Shown piece by piece: positions 8,047-16,946 of a stretch of DNA of 64,000 nucleotides. The stretch is from Cyanobacteria bacterium SBLK (GTDB taxonomy: Bacteria > Cyanobacteriota > Cyanobacteriia > Cyanobacteriales > Spirulinaceae), in the NCBI GenBank assembly GCA_017746715.1, contig JAGHZQ010000083.1, positions 1 to 64,000 of the forward strand, given 5' to 3'. Every line of letters begins with the position of its first letter. Positions within the stretch are counted from its first letter, which is position 1. The position numbers and the translations under genes were made by a program. The notes beneath the pieces are model-generated. The model was not told the origin of the DNA. It worked only from the letters and a program-made list of their open reading frames with translations, and made no database searches.

Positions 8047-8067
8047 ATAGTGTGCATATTACACTAT
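8047..8067. promoter_or_regulatory. perfect inverted repeat before the phosphatase start
   Basis: ATAGTGT (8047-8053), a 7-base spacer, then ACACTAT (8061-8067). It ends 6 bp from the phosphatase start codon, so it could be an operator or an RNA hairpin over the leader of the phosphatase-kinase transcript. No known regulator was matched. Confidence 0.5.
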
Positions 8068-8254
8068 GTCAATGCAGACAGTTTGAGTTCTGTCCCCAGC
8101 AGGCATTCTGCACGGGGGGAATTGACTAAGATCGAGGGATATTAACCCCTAAAGCGATCGTAAAAATGGGGACGGCAATAAACTGGGAATGCAACCTTCA
8201 TGGATTGATTTGCGTCGGCGAATCTATAGGCGTATCGTTTGAGGTCAACGGATT

Positions 8255-8271
8255 TTGAATGTTACATTCAA
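8255..8271. promoter_or_regulatory. palindrome TTGAATG-TTA-CATTCAA upstream of the ferritin-like gene
   Basis: Perfect 7-bp arms with a 3-base spacer, ending 58 bp before the ATG at 8330. The position suits an operator near a promoter. The regulator is unknown. Confidence 0.5.
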
Positions 8272-8329
8272 CAATTTATGAATTGAGACAGTAATTTTAA
8301 ATTGGATTGATTGTGTGAGGAAATGACTT

Positions 8330-9220
8330 ATGAGTTCTCAAACTATGGATTCTTCGCTATTGTCGGCTTCCAAACGCGATCGCGAATATCTTCTTTCTCC
8401 TGTTTTGACGTTTCATCGCGCACCAGCTTGTCTTTTGAGCGATCGCAAAACCAATGCACCCATTTACTGGAATGCAGAACAATTTAAGCTAGATCGAGTA
8501 ACGGTTTTCCAAACTGCCAGTTGCGCTCAAAAACGTGCTATTTTGCAAATTACCACGCGAGATATTCTCGAACGCGCTTACGAAATGGAAACCTTTGGAG
8601 TACGCTATGCCGAGAAAGCGATCGCTTTGGGAATGACGCTACAAGAAAGAACCCTCTATTCGATTTTTAAAGCGGAAAATACCTATCACCTCACGAGAAT
8701 TGCCGGTTGGCTCGATCGAGAAGAATTGAGAGAGTTTCAGCCGTTATTTTTTCCCTTTTTAGCTGATTTTATCGAAGGAAATAATGCTAACGTGCTGCGA
8801 TTTATAATGCAGGTTGTTTTAGAGGGATGGGAGTTGAATAGTTATCGTAAATTCCTCAAAGCCTGTCGAGAAGAAAAGATTATTTCTTTCTTAACAGAAA
8901 TGCTGAAAAATAAATCCCGACATCACGCGATTGGCATGACGCTATTTAAACAATCTCCTTTGTCAGATTGCGATCGCGAGATTCTCATTGAGGTACTGGC
9001 AGAATTTACCCGATCCATTCAACAACTTCCTTATCATTTAATCGATGCGATCGAGCGGGTTTTGGGAGATTTATCAAGAGCACAAAAAAAGCAGGCGATC
9101 GCGGAATTGGAGATTGATAAATATAATGCCATGCAGTTAAAACGATTGCATTTTTTGATCGACAAAGAGCGATCGGGTCAAATCTTAACGGAACTCGAAA
9201 CAAGAGGCTGTTTTCATTAG
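8330..9220 (+). CDS. ferritin-like (di-iron helical bundle) protein
   Basis: A 296-residue all-helical protein. Residues about 75-205 contain the spacing of a ferritin-like di-iron bundle: a Glu-rich helix (ERAYEMETFGVRYAEKA), KAENTYHL with an ExxH pair, a later Glu helix (VVLEGWELNSY) and RHHAIGM. The family spans ferritins, rubrerythrins and di-iron oxygenases; the substrate cannot be inferred. The C-terminal hundred residues are helical and unassigned. The start is the ATG at 8330 after GAGGAAATGACTT. It is the only plus-strand gene in this stretch, divergent from the phosphatase-kinase pair, with its own leader containing a palindrome. Confidence 0.65.
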   Translation: MSSQTMDSSLLSASKRDREYLLSPVLTFHRAPACLLSDRKTNAPIYWNAEQFKLDRVTVFQTASCAQKRAILQITTRDILERAYEMETFGVRYAEKAIALGMTLQERTLYSIFKAENTYHLTRIAGWLDREELREFQPLFFPFLADFIEGNNANVLRFIMQVVLEGWELNSYRKFLKACREEKIISFLTEMLKNKSRHHAIGMTLFKQSPLSDCDREILIEVLAEFTRSIQQLPYHLIDAIERVLGDLSRAQKKQAIAELEIDKYNAMQLKRLHFLIDKERSGQILTELETRGCFH

Positions 9221-9263
9221 AAACAAGTTTAATTTTCATCAGCCGCTTTCTTCAACAATTGAG

Positions 9264-9791
9264 TCAGCGATCGCTCCGGTTGCCAAAGGGGATAAGATAC
9301 AAGCAGCCGGAAATTAAAGTTAAGGCTACGGCACACCAAAAGAGAGCGATCGCGAACCATTGCCAAGAGTCCGGTAGAGGAGCAATCAAACAGGCGATCG
9401 CGGCAATTTGCACGACAGTTTTGAGTTTGCCCCAAATATTAGCACCAGAAATAGTCGTTTGATTGACTCGCCAGCCCGCGATCGCCAGTTCTCGTGCCAA
9501 AATTAAAAATACGCCCCATGCTGGAATCGTGCCCCATTGAATTAAAATGAGGAAAGGTGCAAAGACTAATAATTTATCTACGAGGGGATCGAGGAATTTT
9601 CCCAGATCGGTAATTTGATTGAGTTTGCGAGCCAAATAGCCGTCCAGCCAATCGGTGCCGGCTGCAAGGAGAAAGATACCCGAGGCAATGAGACGATGGC
9701 GATCGCTCGGATCCTGGAGAAATAGGAAGATAAAGGGCACCCCCAAGAGTCGAGATAGGGTGATCCAAGTGGGGAGATTGAGGCTTGGCAT
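9264..9791 (-). CDS. pgsA: CDP-diacylglycerol-glycerol-3-phosphate 3-phosphatidyltransferase
   Basis: A 175-residue integral membrane CDP-alcohol phosphotransferase. The family signature DG-x2-AR-x8-G-x3-D-x3-D is intact in DWLDGYLARK..GKFLDPLVDK (about residues 46-73). The NLPTWITLSRLLGVPFIF start and several hydrophobic helices are typical of PgsA. It makes phosphatidylglycerolphosphate, the precursor of phosphatidylglycerol, an essential thylakoid lipid in cyanobacteria. The start is the ATG at 9791. It converges with the ferritin-like gene, 43 bp away. Confidence 0.93.
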   Translation of the reverse strand: MPSLNLPTWITLSRLLGVPFIFLFLQDPSDRHRLIASGIFLLAAGTDWLDGYLARKLNQITDLGKFLDPLVDKLLVFAPFLILIQWGTIPAWGVFLILARELAIAGWRVNQTTISGANIWGKLKTVVQIAAIACLIAPLPDSWQWFAIALFWCAVALTLISGCLYLIPFGNRSDR

Positions 9792-9867
9792 GGCGATCGC
9801 GGGAGTTAGCTGACAAAATTATAGAGGGGTTGCGAACAACACCTCTGAGAAAAAAATAATCGCTTTA

Positions 9868-9950
9868 TCCCCCCTAACCCTCCTTGGAAAGCAGGGGGTT
9901 GGCGAAGGGGGATAAGAGGAGGATTCTTAAGGGGAATTTAGGGGGATAAA
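9868..9950. repeat. interspersed repeat of the CCCCCCTAACCCTCC.. / ..GGGGGAT type
   Basis: A palindromic-looking run (ccccctaaccctccttgg ... gaagggggataag ... ttagggggata) lies between pgsA and the BI-1 gene. Related runs occur at 52151-52180 and inside an NRPS gene near 61553-61600. This is a dispersed repeat family of this genome. Confidence 0.7.
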
Positions 9951-9952
9951 AT

Positions 9953-10642
9953 CTAACGACGAGAAGACAGTGCCATCAGAATTCGTAACATATACCAGAA
10001 GAGTAAGGCAACTGAGGCAAATAGTTCGAGGGAAGCGGCAACATAATGATCGGTTGAATAGTGGTGCATGATTTTGGAGGTATCGTAAAGGATAGCCGCC
10101 GAAGCAAATACAACCATTACCACCGAGAATAATAAGCCCAAAGTAAAGCCGAAAATGGCGCTACAAATAATCAATCCTAACGCCACAAAGCCGCCTAATT
10201 TTAGGATGCCCCCGAGGAAGGTAAAATCTTTACCCGAAGTAAAAGCGATCGCGGTTAAACCGCCAAACATCAATAAAGTGAGGATTCCCGCAGTAGGAAT
10301 GACACTCGCATCGGAGAAAACCGCAGCGATAAACAATAACGGTGCAAAAAGGATGGCTTCGCCGACAACATATAAGCCGAGTCCCATATATTGTATATTC
10401 GGTTCGTTGGCGCGAGCGGTCAAGCCTCTAGACATCCAACCCAGTAAGGCAAATCCTCCTAAAATTAATAACCAGCTAAAGCGACTGGAGACAGCAACTC
10501 GGGTGATTAATCCGGCGATACCCGTTTGGAAAAAGATAAATTCGAGAGCGATGAATGCAGCGATCGCACCTGCGAGATGGGTGTAGGTTTTTTGAATAAA
10601 GCGAGCGCGTTCGTTAGGCTGTGCCTGTGCAACGGTAATCAT
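9953..10642 (-). CDS. Bax inhibitor-1/YccA family membrane protein
   Basis: A 229-residue protein with about seven hydrophobic segments and the BI-1 layout: ERARFIQKTYTHLAGAIAAFIALEF at the start, and a C-terminal half with ILYDTSKIMHHYSTDHYVAASLELFASVALLFWYML. That stretch carries the acidic/His residues of the family's pH-sensitive calcium leak pore. Bacterial members are inner-membrane channels or protease-associated proteins; the exact role here is unknown. ATG at 10642. It follows a repeat region and is probably monocistronic. Confidence 0.9.
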   Translation of the reverse strand: MITVAQAQPNERARFIQKTYTHLAGAIAAFIALEFIFFQTGIAGLITRVAVSSRFSWLLILGGFALLGWMSRGLTARANEPNIQYMGLGLYVVGEAILFAPLLFIAAVFSDASVIPTAGILTLLMFGGLTAIAFTSGKDFTFLGGILKLGGFVALGLIICSAIFGFTLGLLFSVVMVVFASAAILYDTSKIMHHYSTDHYVAASLELFASVALLFWYMLRILMALSSRR

Positions 10643-10829
10643 GATAGATCGTTTCGAGTTAGTGAAGGTATAGTCAATTTCACGCAGTTCCTATTTTAAC
10701 GAAATTTCTTGGAGAGCGCTTACAACCAAAATATTAATTTTCTTGACGAAAAGGGAGAGAGAAGTGATGCGATCGCACTGATTATGGTTGCTATGATACA
10801 GTTATTCTTAATGACTCTGAGGTAACAGC

Positions 10830-11249
10830 ATGGCGAACAAAACTGAAACCGAGATTGAGGAGTTGAGACAATTAATCCTCGCAATGGATATAAAAGCCGA
10901 AAAGCGAATGGATCGCTTGGAGAAAATCATTGAAGTGGGTTTTACTCAAGTCAATGGAGAAATTAAGCGACTTGATGAGAGAATTGGTCATGTTGAAAAA
11001 CGAATGGAAGATGCACAATCTTCTTTAGAAAAAAAGATTGAAGATACTCGCTTTTCTTTAGAAAAACGTATCGATGTTACCAATCAACGCATTGACGATA
11101 CAAAATCTTCTCTAGAGAAACAAGTTGAGGCAAATAATGCCCGATTGAATAGTATCACAATTGGCTTTTTTGGAATTGTGGGGATTTTAGTGACGGGAAT
11201 GTTGACAATTGTAGGAAAGGTGGTTTTCTTTCCTAATTCTCTATCTTGA
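10830..11249 (+). CDS. coiled-coil protein with a C-terminal membrane anchor
   Basis: A 139-residue protein. Residues 1-108 are a continuous coiled coil built from short related segments (KRMDRLEK, KRLDERIGHVEKRM, DAQSSLEKKIEDTRFSLEKR, DTKSSLEKQ). Residues about 110-135 form one hydrophobic helix (IGFFGIVGILVTGMLTIVG). The tail-anchored layout suggests a membrane-tethered scaffold; no partner can be named. The start is the ATG at 10830, with GAGGTAAC upstream. Confidence 0.75.
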   Translation: MANKTETEIEELRQLILAMDIKAEKRMDRLEKIIEVGFTQVNGEIKRLDERIGHVEKRMEDAQSSLEKKIEDTRFSLEKRIDVTNQRIDDTKSSLEKQVEANNARLNSITIGFFGIVGILVTGMLTIVGKVVFFPNSLS

Positions 11250-11301
11250 TGGCGGGGAGGGTGCGATCGTAAAAGTGAGTTGAGTTTTAGTGAATTGAGT
11301 T

Positions 11302-12315
11302 TTAGCGATCGCTATAAATGGAAATATTATAAATCCTCAATCTCTCTTGCAATAATTGACGATAATCTTCTGCATCATTTTGACTAGGAATTAAGCCAAC
11401 TTTGATAAAGAAACCAAATTCATTTTCAAGTCCAGAGATTTCAATTTCTCGATCGGGAATGAGAGCGGCAACTTCTTGTGTTCTTTGAGGAAATTCCGAT
11501 CGAAGAATTGGAATTAATAAATGAAAAGTTTGAGAGTATAAATTATCACTGCCTTGATTATAGGAAAAAGCAGAGGAATTACGAACATTTTGCGGAATGC
11601 TCTGCGGCATAATATTCTGCGGAAGAATCAAAATATAATTAATGCGTATCTTTCCTCCTGCTTGTACGAATCGTCTGACAGCTTCTTGTGTCGCTGGCCC
11701 AAAATATCCAGATACATCACCACCTCCATAATATTCATACTTCCATAAATCATTCTGAAGTCGTTCTATTGTGTTGCGATCGCTTTGTTGTAAGTTAAGA
11801 ATGATATTTTCAATATTTTGGGATGAATAAAGAGGAATATCTGTTCCCAAAGCTGCAATAGAGGGTGTATTCCCCAAAGGAGAATGTGATATTGTACCAG
11901 GAACTATAGAGGGTGCATTCCTCAAAGGAGAATCTGATATTGTACCAGGAACTTTTGTGGAACAATAGTCTTTTACTATCCAATGAATTCCTTTTATAAT
12001 ATCTGCTGAAATAGTATCTCCTGATTCGTCACATTTTACTTGAACATTTGCTTCTCTACTAATACTTTCTAGGGCATAACTTTCATAAAGAGGCTCTCCT
12101 TGATTTATTCTTATTACATCGCTATTTCGATTTAGGAGATCTACGATGTAAATATCACCTTCAAAATCCAATATCCATGCTATCGGAGGTGCAGACTGAG
12201 TTGGTTGTGCCAAAGTCACTACCGATCGCAATCTTAGAGAAGTCCAATGATTCCAATCTAGGTTAACCACTAAAATTGAGCCTAGAATCAGCAAAATGGA
12301 ATCTTGGAATTTCAT
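11302..12315 (-). CDS. exported protein with a peptidoglycan-binding-like motif
   Basis: A 337-residue protein starting with a hydrophobic export or anchor segment (about residues 6-18). In the middle, GYFGPATQEAVRRFVQ resembles the repeat of PG_binding_1 domains. The C-terminus (FFIKVGLIPSQNDAEDYRQLLQERL) has a SPOR-like look. Both are weak matches. Between them lies a 16-residue tandem repeat (VPGTISDSPLRNAPSI). The gene starts 5 bp after the AAA_35-TPR gene stops, on the same strand, so it is the last gene of that unit. It may act outside the membrane while the ATPases act inside. Confidence 0.6.
   Translation of the reverse strand: MKFQDSILLILGSILVVNLDWNHWTSLRLRSVVTLAQPTQSAPPIAWILDFEGDIYIVDLLNRNSDVIRINQGEPLYESYALESISREANVQVKCDESGDTISADIIKGIHWIVKDYCSTKVPGTISDSPLRNAPSIVPGTISHSPLGNTPSIAALGTDIPLYSSQNIENIILNLQQSDRNTIERLQNDLWKYEYYGGGDVSGYFGPATQEAVRRFVQAGGKIRINYILILPQNIMPQSIPQNVRNSSAFSYNQGSDNLYSQTFHLLIPILRSEFPQRTQEVAALIPDREIEISGLENEFGFFIKVGLIPSQNDAEDYRQLLQERLRIYNISIYSDR
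11861..11956. repeat. tandem 48-bp duplication within a coding region
   Basis: Units 11861-11908 and 11909-11956 differ at only a few bases and encode two adjacent 16-residue copies (VPGTISxSPLxNxPSI). The length keeps the frame. Confidence 0.85.
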
Positions 12316-12320
12316 AAGTG

Positions 12321-14483
12321 CTAAGTTTGACGAATACGTTGAGATGATTTATCTAACCAAATACTCTCTTCTGGAGAGGTAAGGGGAGTAACATAACGGA
12401 AACAACTGTTCCATTGTTCTCTTGCCTTTTCTATATTACCTTCTTTTTCCCATAACTCTGCTAAAATACATGAAGCTGGCGCACGTTTCAGATTTTTTTC
12501 TTCGTTTAATGCGATCGCGTCTTCTAGATAGCTTTTTGCCTCGTCGTAATTCTCCTGTTTATAATACGCCCATCCTATATTCTTAAGCATCGCATATCGT
12601 AATTCTCCGTCCTCTACAGTGTCCCAGCGATCTTCAAGTAGAGCAATAGCATCGCTAGGTGTCTTATTCTGAATTTTGTCTAACAAATACAGACGTGCTA
12701 ATCTGCTGTATCCTACATCCATACCATGCGTCACTGCTTGTTGATATGCAGCAGCAGCACTTTGATAATCATCGGGATTATTTTGAATATCCCCAATTCT
12801 TTCATATACCAACCCCTGATAAAAATGAGCATCTGAATTACTAGGATTATTCTTTAATATATTGTTGAGGTTTTCTAAAGATTGGTTTAAACGATCTAAA
12901 CGTCTTTGCTGCTTTATTTTCCTTGTTTTTGGTTGTATCTCTCTCTCCCAATTTTCTTCAATTAGAGCCTGATTGTATTCTTGTTTTGCAACTTTAAACA
13001 AGATAGTATAATACTCATCATTTTTTTTATTGAGTTGAAATGCAGAAAAAGCAATCGTTGAAAGACTTAAAACTAAAGCTATTACAAATCCAGCAACACT
13101 GAACTTGATTACACTTTTAGCCTTTGTTTGCGCTCGATTAAGTGTAAAATTAGCTTCTGCAAGAATTCGAGTTTCTTCTTCTTTTATTTTCAAAGCAACT
13201 TCTAGTTCGCGTTTTTCTAAACTCTGACTAGCATGAAGAAATTGCTCATCTTCAATACTCAAACTTTTGCCTATTTTCCAAGACAATATATTTTTTAAAT
13301 CCTCACCTCGTAATAAGTAAGATTCATTATTACATCCTGATTCTAACCATTTTTTTAGATCCTCAGAATAGGGACGTAATTTGTCTAGCTGTTTGTCAAC
13401 CCATTCTCTATCAAAAATATTTTTATAGATAGGACTATAAGATTTAAGATAATTATTTTTCTTGTTGACAATACCAGACATTTGTAATTCTCTCTGTTCT
13501 ATACTGTCATCAATAATAACATCCTGATTTTTCAAGATTCTCTGATATAAACTTAGCTTTTTAACGACAAAATTATCATTATTTAGAACACGCAGTCTGA
13601 TTGTTTTAAGGTGATCTGGATTATCCTGAAACTCCCAGTTTTCTAATATATTAAATTGAACTAAATTTTCAATCCACTTAACCTCTTTTCCTTTTGTTAT
13701 ATAAAAATCAGAAGAATTAATTAAGTAACATAATTTCTGAGTCAAAAAAGGTTGTCCTCCAGTCCAAAATAAAATTTCTTGTAAAACAGTTTGAGGATTT
13801 TTTGTTTTTTCGATTAATCCTCGAATTAAAGATTGTGCATTATCTGAGTTAAAACCAGATAACTCGATCGCTTCCCCAATATTAAAAGGAGTACGTTCCT
13901 TATCTTGAATCAAATCGGAAGGAATCGCAACACCTAATAAAACAAAATTAATTCGTTTATATTCTGGATTGTCAGCACGTAAATTATAACAAGCACGGAT
14001 AAAAGCAAAGAAATCATCAGTCGAAAAATTTAGAGATAATACGCTATCAATTTCATCTATAAAAATGACAATATTTCCCTCAACTTGAATAAAAAGAACC
14101 TCCTCAATAAATAAACGCAATCGTTGAACAGGAGTTAAAAACTCTTGCTGATTCCACCAAGTGCGGCGATTAAACTCTGGATGTAACTCAAAACTTTTTG
14201 TTAACTCATAAAATAAACTTCTGTACCACACTGATAAAGTAACACCATCGCTACCAATTAACGTTAAATCGATCGCAGCACAATTAATCCCCTCATCCTG
14301 CAATCGTTTCATAGTTCGCACGCGCAAACTCGATTTTCCCATTTGCCGAGAAGTCAATACATAACAAAATTTTCCCGCTTTCAAACCCTCATACAGATCG
14401 CGATCTGCCTGACGTACTACATAAGTTGGCGAGTCGGGTTCTAAACTTCCACCAACTTGATATTGATAAGTTGAACTTGTCAT
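12321..14483 (-). CDS. AAA-like (AAA_35) NTPase with a transmembrane helix and TPR repeats
   Basis: About 720 residues. The N-terminal third is an AAA-like domain: LTSRQMGKSSL (Walker A variant, Lys50) and NIVIFIDEIDSVL (Walker B, Asp143/Glu144). A charged helical region follows, then one membrane helix (SVAGFVIALVLSLSTIAF, about 458-480) and C-terminal TPR-like repeats (NPSNSDAHFYQGLVYERIG.., GWAYYKQENYDEAKSYLEDAI). The start is the internal ATG at 14483, preceded by GGGAG; the longer frame adds 12 unsupported residues. Proteins of this type are common in cyanobacteria with no settled role. It is followed within 5 bp by the exported protein and preceded by a second AAA_35 gene. Confidence 0.85.
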   Translation of the reverse strand: MTSSTYQYQVGGSLEPDSPTYVVRQADRDLYEGLKAGKFCYVLTSRQMGKSSLRVRTMKRLQDEGINCAAIDLTLIGSDGVTLSVWYRSLFYELTKSFELHPEFNRRTWWNQQEFLTPVQRLRLFIEEVLFIQVEGNIVIFIDEIDSVLSLNFSTDDFFAFIRACYNLRADNPEYKRINFVLLGVAIPSDLIQDKERTPFNIGEAIELSGFNSDNAQSLIRGLIEKTKNPQTVLQEILFWTGGQPFLTQKLCYLINSSDFYITKGKEVKWIENLVQFNILENWEFQDNPDHLKTIRLRVLNNDNFVVKKLSLYQRILKNQDVIIDDSIEQRELQMSGIVNKKNNYLKSYSPIYKNIFDREWVDKQLDKLRPYSEDLKKWLESGCNNESYLLRGEDLKNILSWKIGKSLSIEDEQFLHASQSLEKRELEVALKIKEEETRILAEANFTLNRAQTKAKSVIKFSVAGFVIALVLSLSTIAFSAFQLNKKNDEYYTILFKVAKQEYNQALIEENWEREIQPKTRKIKQQRRLDRLNQSLENLNNILKNNPSNSDAHFYQGLVYERIGDIQNNPDDYQSAAAAYQQAVTHGMDVGYSRLARLYLLDKIQNKTPSDAIALLEDRWDTVEDGELRYAMLKNIGWAYYKQENYDEAKSYLEDAIALNEEKNLKRAPASCILAELWEKEGNIEKAREQWNSCFRYVTPLTSPEESIWLDKSSQRIRQT

Positions 14484-14540
14484 AATAACTCCCAGTTGAA
14501 TACAACAAAATGATTGCAATAGAAACAGACAGTCAAAAAC

Positions 14541-15839
14541 TCAAAGGTATTTAGAAAAATAGGATTGATATAACTTAGAAGCGGTTTTAATCCCTTGATT
14601 CTCCAGCTTAACCAATCCCAAACTTTGCAACTTAAATGTCGAAATTGGATCTAATTGAACAATATTTTCTTGACTTTCTCGAAGTACCTTCTTCATGACC
14701 TCCACTAATTCGGGAAACTCTTTTAAATAGGCAAATATTCCGCGTAGATGGTCTTGATAAATACCTGAATCAGTAGATGCAGTTTCTAATAATTCTTTGA
14801 GAGTACACTGTTCTTGCTTTAAACAAGAAATCGCTCGCTGAATTAAATATGGATGTCCACCAATTAGATTGTAAAAATTGTCTACACTTTTTTTATCAAA
14901 ACCAATGGTACTACAATCTAACTTGTGACGCTTTGCTAATTCCATAATTTGATCTGGTGTAAATTCTGGTAATTCGATTGGCACTCCAACATTAAACGGC
15001 GAATGGTTAATATCAAGTTCAATATAAATCTCAGTAGAATAGGAAATAACAATTCTCAAATTTTTCCAAGGTAATTGTGTTTTTGCAAGTTCATTCCACG
15101 CTCGTAGAATCTTAAAAAAGTCTTCTGCAATTTTAGAATGATTGAGCACAGTTTCAATATCGTCTAATGCTAAAACGAGTGGAGACTTCAGAGATTCTAA
15201 TAAATACTCCTCAAAATATATCTTACAATTATAACTGTCTCCTAAATCGTCCTCCCAAAACTCAGCTAATTTATTAGGCTGTTTCAACTGTTGACCAATA
15301 ACACAGCAAAACCATTTCAAAAATGTATTTGAATTTGTTAAAATTCCATTATCTGCCCAAAGCAAACTTAAAGAAACATAAACATAATTTTCTTTTAGAG
15401 CATATTCGTGAATTTTGTTCAGTAGCAACGATTTACCCATGCGTCTTGGTGCTTTAATTCGTAGTAATGTACCGGGCTTTGAAATTGTTTGATAGCAATG
15501 ATTTTCAATGGGTGGACGTTTAATGTAGGTTAAAAATTCATCTGGGGAGATTTGGATATAGTCTGTATAATTTATTTCTTGATGTGTGGAAGATTGTACA
15601 TCATCCAAATTTTGAAAATCAGCCATTTCTTTCCAATCTAAGTTTAAAGCAAAGCAAATTTCGATAAAATTTATAGAATCCACAGGTCTGCCATTGAGAA
15701 AATTACTGACTGTTGATAAAGAGAGACCTAAATATTCTGCTAATTTTTGTTGAGTAGTAAAACCATTTTTCTGAACTGTTAGCTTTGTTGTTTTGATGTA
15801 GCATTTGGCAAGTCTAAGGGATCTAGATGCTCTAGACAT
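14541..15839 (-). CDS. HTH-AAA_35 protein (Cro/CI-type DNA-binding domain fused to an AAA-like NTPase)
   Basis: A 432-residue protein. Residues about 25-70 form a helix-turn-helix (TTQQKLAEYLGLSLSTVSNFLNG). The rest is an AAA-like domain with RIKAPRRMGKSLLL (Walker A, about 128-140) and PLVLALDDIETVL (Walker B). It lacks the TM and TPR parts of its downstream partner. The start is the ATG at 15839, with GAGGAG 7 bases before it. The next gene begins about 57 bp downstream. The HTH suggests that NTP binding and DNA binding are coupled, possibly to control this same unit. This is an inference; the trigger is unknown. Confidence 0.83.
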   Translation of the reverse strand: MSRASRSLRLAKCYIKTTKLTVQKNGFTTQQKLAEYLGLSLSTVSNFLNGRPVDSINFIEICFALNLDWKEMADFQNLDDVQSSTHQEINYTDYIQISPDEFLTYIKRPPIENHCYQTISKPGTLLRIKAPRRMGKSLLLNKIHEYALKENYVYVSLSLLWADNGILTNSNTFLKWFCCVIGQQLKQPNKLAEFWEDDLGDSYNCKIYFEEYLLESLKSPLVLALDDIETVLNHSKIAEDFFKILRAWNELAKTQLPWKNLRIVISYSTEIYIELDINHSPFNVGVPIELPEFTPDQIMELAKRHKLDCSTIGFDKKSVDNFYNLIGGHPYLIQRAISCLKQEQCTLKELLETASTDSGIYQDHLRGIFAYLKEFPELVEVMKKVLRESQENIVQLDPISTFKLQSLGLVKLENQGIKTASKLYQSYFSKYL

Positions 15840-16029
15840 TGGTTCACTCCTCTTAATTCCTTCGCTTTTGATAATATCCCGATCGCCACAATCTATTGCT
15901 TACTCGGGTAAAAGTCACGCATCATCTAAATATCATCAAATCTCAGCCATAGATCGATTATAACTCCATCCTTAAGTCACTCAAGCGTAATAGACAATGA
16001 GGAGACAAGGACAGCTAAAGGTAAACACC

Positions 16030-16251
16030 ATGAACGAACTAGAAAAAGAGAAACTCCGACAATTGCGGATTCGCTTTTATTTAACGTGTATTCTCGCGAT
16101 CGCCAGCACTGCATTCTGTTTCGCAGGAGTCGGTCTGATGTGGTCGGGATGCACCTCCCAAAAAGCAGCGATCGAAGGAATCCAGAGAATCCAGTTCAAT
16201 TTTGTTAAAACCCTCGACGTGCTGTTACTCTCAACCCTCAAAAAACGCTAA
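16030..16251 (+). CDS. small membrane protein
   Basis: 73 residues from the ATG at 16030 (an in-frame ATG at 15997 would add 11). A charged start (MNELEKEKLRQLRIRF) leads into one or two hydrophobic stretches (YLTCILAIASTAFCFAGVGLMW), then a short basic tail ending LKKR. No family recognised. It is divergent from the HTH-AAA_35 gene and shares its upstream region, so the two could share control. AAGG at 16017-16020 is a weak ribosome-binding site for the chosen start. Confidence 0.55.
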   Translation: MNELEKEKLRQLRIRFYLTCILAIASTAFCFAGVGLMWSGCTSQKAAIEGIQRIQFNFVKTLDVLLLSTLKKR

Positions 16252-16298
16252 ACCCAACAACTCTCGATCTGAATCAATATTGACGGAGCCCCCTTCTA

Positions 16299-16880
16299 AT
16301 GCCAAATTCCGGGTACGGGAACATTGCTTCCCTCTTGCACTCTACCATCGATCGCGCTCGCCCTCGGGCGATCGACAACTCCCAAACAGCCGATCGCATC
16401 GCTCAAATATCACACCAACTCGATCGCAATGAATTGCAACAAAAACTCGCACAACTCGATCTTAGTGCGATTAAGACTGCTTTAATGAGCTCGCACCAAG
16501 GAGGGGAATGGACAACCGAACAAATCGATCTCGCCATCGCTCGTTATTTATACTTTCTCTTTCTCACTTACCTGCATCCCGATCGAATTCTCATTCCTTC
16601 CCGAGAAGTCGATCTCGTCTGGCACGAACACATCCTACACGACACTCGCAACTATACCCGCGATTGTCAAATGCTTTTTAGCGACACCGTACACCATGCT
16701 CGTCAATCCCAATTGTGGGATAATGCGATTCAAGAGAATGCGCGAATTGCCACCCGACAAACGCGATCGCTCTTCGATTTTTACGCGCAGGGTATTTCAC
16801 CCGACGATCTCTTATCCCGCAAAATCTGTCAACCCGCTCGAAAAATTGGCAATTGCGGTGCCTGCGGTCATCCCAATTAA
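16299..16880 (+). CDS. GRDP-like (glycine-rich domain-containing protein-like) protein
   Basis: 193 residues. The central motif SREVDLVWHEHILHDTRNYTRDC matches the VDLVWHxHxL.T..Y pattern of the GRDP-like family (DUF1399) known from plants and bacteria. Its His and Asp residues could bind a metal. The C-terminus ends in a small Cys motif, NCGACGHPN. The biochemical role is unknown. It lies 47 bp after the small membrane protein on the same strand. The start is the ATG at 16299. Confidence 0.7.
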   Translation: MPNSGYGNIASLLHSTIDRARPRAIDNSQTADRIAQISHQLDRNELQQKLAQLDLSAIKTALMSSHQGGEWTTEQIDLAIARYLYFLFLTYLHPDRILIPSREVDLVWHEHILHDTRNYTRDCQMLFSDTVHHARQSQLWDNAIQENARIATRQTRSLFDFYAQGISPDDLLSRKICQPARKIGNCGACGHPN

Positions 16881-16946
16881 GAACCGATTCTAGCTCGAAG
16901 GCGATCGCATTCAATCGCGATGTTTGCGATCGCCTACAACCCAAAC

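Noticed and set aside
8047..8067. NtcA site (GTA-N8-TAC) within the palindrome before the phosphatase gene
   Set aside because: The arms ATAGTGT/ACACTAT do not give GTA-N8-TAC at the right spacing.
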